From positions 518,095-541,220 of the forward strand of contig CACRSC010000009.1 of the NCBI GenBank assembly GCA_902651635.1: DNA of 23,126 bases, written 5' to 3'. The notes beneath the pieces were generated by a model. The model searched no databases, was not told where the DNA came from, and worked only from the letters and a program-made list of their open reading frames with translations. Source of the stretch: Mastigamoeba balamuthi. Taxonomy: Eukaryota > Evosea > Mastigamoebida > Mastigamoebidae. Every line of letters begins with the position of its first letter. Position 1 is the stretch's first letter. The position numbers and the translations under genes are program-made. Positions 18,388-23,126 of this stretch are shown piece after piece.

Positions 18388-19112
18388 ATGCAGGGAACAG
18401 GCGACGAGCCCCCGCTGCTCTGCTGTGCTTCCGCCAGCGACAGACACCTACGTGCGCATCCTCTGCCCTGTCCCAACTGACATGGCCCTGCAGGTGCTGC
18501 TATGATCGTCTCAAGTGCGCCCCCCCGGCAGGCGTGTATGGCGATGCCGTCGAGTGCCGCGATTCTGTCCTCGCTTCTCACGGCTCTTCAACAGTTGCAG
18601 TGACAGTTGGGCTCGTACTCCTGACGCTGGTCGTGTTTTTTGTCGCGTTCGAGGACAGCAAGGAGGTGGAGAGCTCTCCTCTGTACATCGTTGGCTTCAT
18701 CGCCCTCGGGCTCTCCTCTGTCTCCCCGCTCGTCGCCTTCGCGTTCCACTGTCTCCTGTCTGTCCGAAAGCAGCAGAGGATCGTCTGGCAGGAGCAGGCC
18801 AGCGAGTCCGCCAGGGCGAGCGCTCGGAGGCGGCCCGCCGTCTCGTCGCCAGAACCCCGGGCGCCAACCTACGATGGCCCCTCGGTCGCAGCGCAGGCCA
18901 GAGCACATGACGAGCCGACCTACTATGGTCCCTCTGTGGCAGCACGGGGCGGGGATGCGCCATCAGCCCCCGCGTACTACGGAGAGCCGCCTGCCCCAGA
19001 GGCGCCGCCATCGTACGACGCCAGGCCAGCAGAGAGCGGCCTGCCCACAGCTCCAGCGTGTCCCCCGCCATCGTATGAGTCCACGACAACCTCGGGCCAC
19101 TCCCAGAGCTGA
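18388..19112 (+). CDS. Two-TM protein with PPxY-containing cytoplasmic tail
   Basis: Model: exons 18388-18451 and 18532-19112, giving 214 residues. The intron starts GTGCGC and ends CCCCCCGGCAG. The main frame lacks an upstream ATG before an in-frame stop, so an intron (or a non-ATG start) is required, and this junction supplies MQGTGDEPPLL as the N-terminus. Two hydrophobic segments follow: STVAVTVGLVLLTLVVFFVA and IVGFIALGLSSVSPLVAFAF. The rest is a Pro/Tyr/Ala-rich tail with a repeated PTYDGPSVAA/PTYYGPSVAA unit, PAYYGEPP, and two PPxY motifs (APPSYDA and CPPPSYES). PPxY motifs commonly bind WW domains, such as those of NEDD4-type ubiquitin ligases, so trafficking or turnover adaptor function is an inference. 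It lies between the two copies of the duplicated segment. I do not recognise the family. The acceptor is uncertain. Confidence 0.6.
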
Positions 19113-19167
19113 TGGAAGAGAATGGCCTCGTGGGCCCTCTGCCGAGAGAATCCCTGGTTCTTTGTCT

Positions 19168-19260
19168 CCTGCTCTCGGCCACCGAGGACGGGGAGACCGG
19201 TCCAGCGTCATCCTGTTCCGCATACACGGGCCAGCAGCTACGATTTCAAGCCGGTCAGGT
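19168..19260 (+). pseudogene. Remnant of an ADP-ribosyltransferase exon
   Basis: About 90 bases similar to exon 5 of the ankyrin-ART gene (16708-16820), including the GAGGACGGGGA block and the segment encoding LFRIHG. The upstream part of the ART domain and the final catalytic Glu exon are absent, and there is no open frame linking it to a start. It is a relic of the segmental duplication, about 55 bases after the stop of the PPxY protein gene. Confidence 0.7.
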
Positions 19261-19423
19261 AGACACGCCACAACCCACTGGGTGAATTGCATGCCACAGC
19301 CCTCGCCAACCCCCTTTGGAGCGTTTCATGTGTCGCATTACCCGCAACACACAGCCATTTTGAATGACTCGAGAAGCAAAGGCGGGAATGTGGCTGATGA
19401 ACCGACCTGCTCGATTATGCGCT

Positions 19424-20056
19424 TTATGTCACAGTGCGTCTGGGGGAGATATGGGCGGTGACAGTAGTGATGCTCATGCTCAGTAAGGGTAGCGCGAAGA
19501 GGAGCGCCAAGAGCACGTACAGCGAGAGCAGCATAGAGCCCGTACATAGAAGCAGCAGCGCAGCCAGTGACAGTGCCGCAACAAAACGCGCAGTGTGCAC
19601 AGGGCCCTTGTTGACCAGCATGCAGTCCAGCACCTCCTGAAGAGTCGCGTTGACGGCATCCTCTGCCACCCGCGAGCACGCCTCCCACACCCCGTGTGGC
19701 ACTTGCACCCCAGAGGGTCGCAGAGGGAGGCGGAGCAGGTGAGCAACCACGAGGCATGCAGCAGTGGTAGCGGCCAGCACCGCCAGCGCCACAGCGACAA
19801 CCGTGGCAGGGTAGCGCAGCACCCAGTACACAGAGGCAAGTAGCGCAACACAGCAACAGCTCGTCGCGGGTCACTCCCAGGTGAATAGTGCTACCGCCCT
19901 CTGCGCCAGATCCCAACGGAGCAGCCGCTCGCGACTGGCACCGCACCTGCCTGAGATCCCAGGAGGCGCACTTTTTGCGGAGCGACCGGGCTTAGGGGAG
20001 TAACCAGGCGGGACAGAGGAAGAGACCTGTCCATTGCTGATGCTTCTGCTCTTCAT
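19424..20056 (-). pseudogene. Copy B of multi-pass membrane protein, interrupted by TGA
   Basis: Counterpart of the copy A gene at 17324-18120. A frame runs from ATG at 20056 (MKSRSISNGQ) to a stop at 19424, equivalent to about 209 residues. It is interrupted once by TGA at 19873-19871 (codon 62), where copy A has TGC (TWKCPATSCC versus TWE-stop-PATSCC). The rest of the frame is intact and well conserved, especially AACLV-x-AHL, QVPHG-x-W-x-ACSRV-x-EDAVNA and LLALLFALPLLSMS. It may be a recent pseudogene, or be translated from the internal Met at 19831 (MYWVLRYPATVV), which would keep all the hydrophobic helices. The final residues differ from copy A (TAHISPRRTVT versus TKLDE). Confidence 0.6.
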
Positions 20057-20096
20057 CGTGTGAAAGGAGGTAGACAGTATGGGTTTTTTTTTGCGA

Positions 20097-20120
20097 GGAT
20101 CAAACACGGAACCGGCAGTG
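20097..20120 (-). promoter_or_regulatory. Conserved 5' element of membrane-protein gene, copy B
   Basis: Same block as at 18151-18174 (GATCAAACACGGAACC, then GGCAGTG), 41-64 bases upstream of the copy B start. A T-run inserted between element and start (about 20084-20092) distinguishes this copy. Confidence 0.4.
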
Positions 20121-20483
20121 GCGTGTTTGATATTCACATTATCGAAACGAACAGATTTATGCCCACCTGTGATAACGAGTGGACATGGTGCACCACGAGC
20201 TTCACAAGACCTCACCTCGCTTATCGGCACACCATGCTGACGCAACGAGATGCGGATGCCCTGAACCGTAGCAACGCCCCACAATTTCTATCGGTCATTT
20301 GCCCGAATCAATACAGAAAGAACAAGTACGAGATATGTAAGCTCTTTCGCTTGAAGGAGAAGTACTTTCGTCTCTGCTCTGCAGCAAGTTCTTCTGTTTT
20401 TTGTTATACAAATTGCGTAATGCTCATTGACATTCCTTGAGATCTGTTGGGCATTTCGCCCAGACAAGAAGAGGTGCCTGTTG
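20121..20483. other. Intergenic region between copy B and activase gene
   Basis: About 360 AT-richer bases. It should contain further upstream sequence of copy B and the 3' UTR of the activase-related gene, both transcribed leftward. No RNA gene, repeat or convincing reading frame is seen. Confidence 0.45.
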
Positions 20484-23126
20484 TCACTTGGGTGGCTGTG
20501 CAGAACAGCTCGCGCTCACTTGGCAGCCAGCGCAGTGCGAGGCGCCTATGTCCTCCAGATCCTGCGCGGTGCACGAGGCCTTGGGAGACAGGCCGGCCAC
20601 GCCAGGGCCCTTGGTCTGGCTTCTCTTGGCGCTCTCCAGCATCAGGCGGATCCTGTTGGCGTGGTTCAGGTACGAGGACCCCGCGTCGATGTCGAGGACG
20701 CAGATGTTGGCCTGCGGGTACCGCGCTCGCACGAGGTTGCTCACCGCGCGCCCCCCGATGTGCGCCGGCATGCAGCCGAACGAGAGGAGGCTGAGGATGT
20801 TGTTGACGCCGCCCTCGAGCAGCTGCAGCATCTCCGCCAGGACCGCCCAGCCCTCGCCCGCCTGGTGCGCCGGCGAGAGGAACTCGCAGACCTTGCGGTG
20901 CAGCTCGTTGACGTCCGCGGGGGCCGTGCACGAGAACCTGGGGCTCCTGCGCAGCAGCTCCATCGCGGGGTCCCTGAACAGCGCGATGGCCGACCTGTTG
21001 GCGAGCTCGGCCACGCGACGGCCGACGGTCGTGCTGATGTACTTGCGGTCCGCGAGGGCGTTTACGGCCGGCGTGAGCGCGTGGAACATGAACGTGAAGA
21101 CGGCGACCTCGCAGCCCTCCTCCTCCTCGAGCTGGCGGATGATCGCGCGGTAGAGCTCGGGGTCGGCCTTGCCCATGTAGCCCACGAGCCCGACGAGGGG
21201 CTTGTCCCTCGCCTCGGTCCGCAGCGGCAGCTCCTCGAACATGCGCACGATGCGCGCCGCCACGCTCTTGAAGCGCAGAGGGGACCCGCTCTCGGTGTGC
21301 CTCGCGGCGATGGCGTGGCACTCGGCGGCCAGGGCGTCGGCCGAGCCGGCGACGAGCTCGTAGGGGCGCACGCGGCGCAGGGCCTTCTGGAGGATCTCGC
21401 CGAACGCGAGGCCCATATTGAGGCGGACGGTGGCGCCCACCGAGAGGCCCGGGTTGGAGCCGCCGCCGAAGTCGAGCGAGAACACGCGCACCTGCGGCAT
21501 CCCGCACTCGAGCATCGCGCGCTTGATGGCCCACGCGAACCACTGGGCCGTGCAGGCGCCCCCGATGTGCATCCAGAGCAGGTCGGTGCTGTCGGGGTCG
21601 AAGAGGCCGTGGCGCAGCGCCCAGATGAAGCGGCCCAGCACCACGACGACGCCGTAGCAGAGGTCCGGGTGCGTGTAGCGCAGGCCGAGCTCGGCGGCCT
21701 CGCGCGTCGGTATGCCCTCGGCGGGGCACGGGCGGCAGTCGTAGCCCGCCGTGTTGAACCCGCGGCACCAGAGGTCCGTGTGCTCGGGGCTGAAGTTGAA
21801 GATGAGGGCCTTGCACGGCGGGCGCCGCATCTGCTTGACGCTCGTGAAGACCTCGAGCCGCAGCACCGACTCGCGGAACGCCTCGAGGATCGCTGGGCGG
21901 CCCGCGGGCTCGGTGGCAGCGGCGGGCGAGTCCATCGCGGCGAGCAGAGAGCGCACGCGGACGCGGATGGCCCCTGCGCTGGCGTTCTGGTCGAGCTTGA
22001 CGGTCGCGCACGGGTGGGCCGTCTGCGCCATGGCCTCGCGCACGTAGTCGTCGGCCTCGGGGCTGATGGAGCACCCGAAGCTCAGCAGGTGCACGAAGGC
22101 CACGCGCGGCTGGCGGCTGGCCCACTTGGCCGCGGCGACGATCTGGTTGTCGTACTTGTACCCGAACTCGTGCGGCACGTCGTCCCAGCTGCCCAGCTGG
22201 CAGACGCTCTGCGCCGTCAGCACGCAGTACCCGGCTGCCGTCAGCATCGGCGGTATGACCCCAGTGAGCGCGGGGTCGAGGTGGTACGGCCTGCACGCCA
22301 GCACGGCGACCCTCAGCGAGCGCTCGCGGGCCAGCGCCAGCACCTCGGCCCCCTTGGCCTCGACGTCGGCGTAGTACCGGCGCAGGGCGTCCATGCCGGC
22401 CGCCACGGCGCGCCTGCACTCGGTGACCACGATGTCGGGGAAGAGCGGCAGCATCGACTCGCGCAGGCGGCGCGCGAGGTCGGCCTCGTGGTGCAGCGGC
22501 AGCGCGGGGCTCAGGAACCGCAGGCCCGGGAACCTCTTCTCGGCGTCGACGCCGATGCGGATGACGTCGGCGTAGCCGTTGACCAGCGCGCAGTTGTACT
22601 GCCGCTCGGCGGCGTCGCGCTTGCGGACGAGCGGGTACTCGGGGACGCAGGGCATGAAGACCAGCGGGACTCCGCGCTCGGCGAGCTCGACGACGTGGCC
22701 GTGGGCCGCCTTGCAGGGGTAGCAAACGGCCTCTACGGGCACAGTGTCCATCGCGCGCCGCGCCTGCTCGGCGGTCGTGGGGCCCGAGAGGACCACGCGG
22801 AAGCCCAGCGCCCCGAGGCAGGCCGCCCAGAAGGGGAACTTGTCGTAGGCGTCGAGCACGCGCGGGATGCCGACGACGCCCCTGCGCGCCTGCGGCTCGG
22901 GCAGCGGCTCGTAGGCGAACACGCGCCTGCGCTGCCACTCGAAGAGGTCCGGCAGCTCCTCGCGCGTGCGCTTCTCCGCGAGCGCCACCCGCGCTGCCGC
23001 GGACTGGTCGCCGCCGCCGCAGTCGACGACGGCGCCGCGCTCGCACCTGTTGCCCGCGACGCTGCAGGCGCCGTTGCTGAACACGTGCACGCTGAGCGGG
23101 CAGTTGTTCTGGCAGCGCCCGCAGCG
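20484..23126 (-). CDS. 2-hydroxyacyl-CoA dehydratase activase-related protein, C-terminal part
   Basis: The last 880 residues of a protein whose 5' end lies beyond the window. The frame is open to the edge. It matches the C-terminal half of the large (about 1400-residue) bacterial acyl-CoA dehydratase activase proteins, whose N-terminal half holds two BcrAD/BadF-type ATPase domains. Visible first is CGRCQNNCPL with SVAGNRCERGA, a Cys cluster probably binding an Fe-S centre. The DUF2229 core follows: VGIPRVLDAYDKFPFW, GFRVVLSGPTT, VPVEAVCYPCKAAHGHV, MPCVPEYP. Further on come LACRPYHLDP, FGCSISPEADDYV, HIGGACTAQWFAWAIKR, GLVGYMGKADP and LLSFGCMPAHIGGRAV. The C-terminal tail adds SHCAGCQVSASC. 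Small relatives activate 2-hydroxyacyl-CoA dehydratases by ATP-driven electron injection; the role of the large fused forms is poorly defined. It has no intron in 2.6 kb, unlike its neighbours, which suits acquisition from a prokaryote. GC content resembles that of the neighbours. Confidence 0.88.
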   Translation of the reverse strand, partial: RCGRCQNNCPLSVHVFSNGACSVAGNRCERGAVVDCGGGDQSAAARVALAEKRTREELPDLFEWQRRRVFAYEPLPEPQARRGVVGIPRVLDAYDKFPFWAACLGALGFRVVLSGPTTAEQARRAMDTVPVEAVCYPCKAAHGHVVELAERGVPLVFMPCVPEYPLVRKRDAAERQYNCALVNGYADVIRIGVDAEKRFPGLRFLSPALPLHHEADLARRLRESMLPLFPDIVVTECRRAVAAGMDALRRYYADVEAKGAEVLALARERSLRVAVLACRPYHLDPALTGVIPPMLTAAGYCVLTAQSVCQLGSWDDVPHEFGYKYDNQIVAAAKWASRQPRVAFVHLLSFGCSISPEADDYVREAMAQTAHPCATVKLDQNASAGAIRVRVRSLLAAMDSPAAATEPAGRPAILEAFRESVLRLEVFTSVKQMRRPPCKALIFNFSPEHTDLWCRGFNTAGYDCRPCPAEGIPTREAAELGLRYTHPDLCYGVVVVLGRFIWALRHGLFDPDSTDLLWMHIGGACTAQWFAWAIKRAMLECGMPQVRVFSLDFGGGSNPGLSVGATVRLNMGLAFGEILQKALRRVRPYELVAGSADALAAECHAIAARHTESGSPLRFKSVAARIVRMFEELPLRTEARDKPLVGLVGYMGKADPELYRAIIRQLEEEEGCEVAVFTFMFHALTPAVNALADRKYISTTVGRRVAELANRSAIALFRDPAMELLRRSPRFSCTAPADVNELHRKVCEFLSPAHQAGEGWAVLAEMLQLLEGGVNNILSLLSFGCMPAHIGGRAVSNLVRARYPQANICVLDIDAGSSYLNHANRIRLMLESAKRSQTKGPGVAGLSPKASCTAQDLEDIGASHCAGCQVSASCSAQPPK

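Larger units (their letters stand above)
19168..20120. repeat. Segmental duplication, unit B
   Basis: Second, more decayed copy of unit A (16708-18174), shorter because the copy A membrane-protein intron has no counterpart and the ART part is reduced. Same relative order and strands. The copies differ substantially, so the duplication is not recent. The PPxY gene occupies the space between the copies. Confidence 0.78.

Noticed and set aside
1-23126. CRISPR arrays, insertion sequences, rRNA genes or prokaryotic operons
   Set aside because: No regularly spaced direct repeats, transposase or reverse-transcriptase frames, rRNA-like blocks or Shine-Dalgarno-linked gene strings were seen.

Overview
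This is a nuclear genomic fragment from a GC-rich, intron-containing microbial eukaryote. The evidence is a nuclear-speckle splicing-regulator homologue, many short spliceosomal introns (I model 23 complete ones plus the end of another), secretory proteins with signal peptides, large ankyrin genes, and no operon structure. A large protein of the 2-hydroxyacyl-CoA dehydratase activase family, otherwise typical of strict anaerobes, hints at an anaerobic or microaerophilic protist. I cannot name the lineage from sequence alone.

Layout, left to right. 1-778: 3' part of an NSRP1-like gene (+). 1179-1973: two-exon basic RGG protein of unknown role (+). 2592-5017: six-exon phosphoglucomutase/phosphopentomutase of the PGM2 type (+). 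5635-8401: seven-exon GP63/leishmanolysin-like metallopeptidase with TIG domain and C-terminal membrane anchor (+). 8627-9753: two-exon ankyrin-type protein (-), whose single intron looks like the 3' half of a tRNA. 10244-12149: four-exon papain-family cysteine peptidase fused to a VMO-I-like domain (+); its last exon is only recognisable after splicing. 12638-17046: six-exon ankyrin-repeat protein ending in an ADP-ribosyltransferase domain (+). 17324-18120: multi-pass membrane protein (-). 18388-19112: two-TM protein with a PPxY tail (+). 19168-20120: a diverged second copy of the ART tail plus the membrane-protein gene, the latter broken by one in-frame TGA. 20484-23126: C-terminal 880 residues of the dehydratase activase-related protein (-), intronless and running off the window.

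The genes are individual transcription units, not a pathway. A loose theme is secreted or membrane proteins (GP63, papain-VMO-I, small TM proteins) and expanded ankyrin proteins, interspersed with housekeeping genes (NSRP1, PGM2). The most consistent unexpected signal is the splicing code. About 20 of 23 modelled 5' splice sites have C at +4 (GTNC, often GTGCGC, GTCCGC or GTACGC) instead of the usual A, two introns start with GCACGC, and most introns carry a CTNAC branch-like motif. All exon boundaries were placed by eye from reading frame and remembered family similarity. None was checked with transcripts or a database search.
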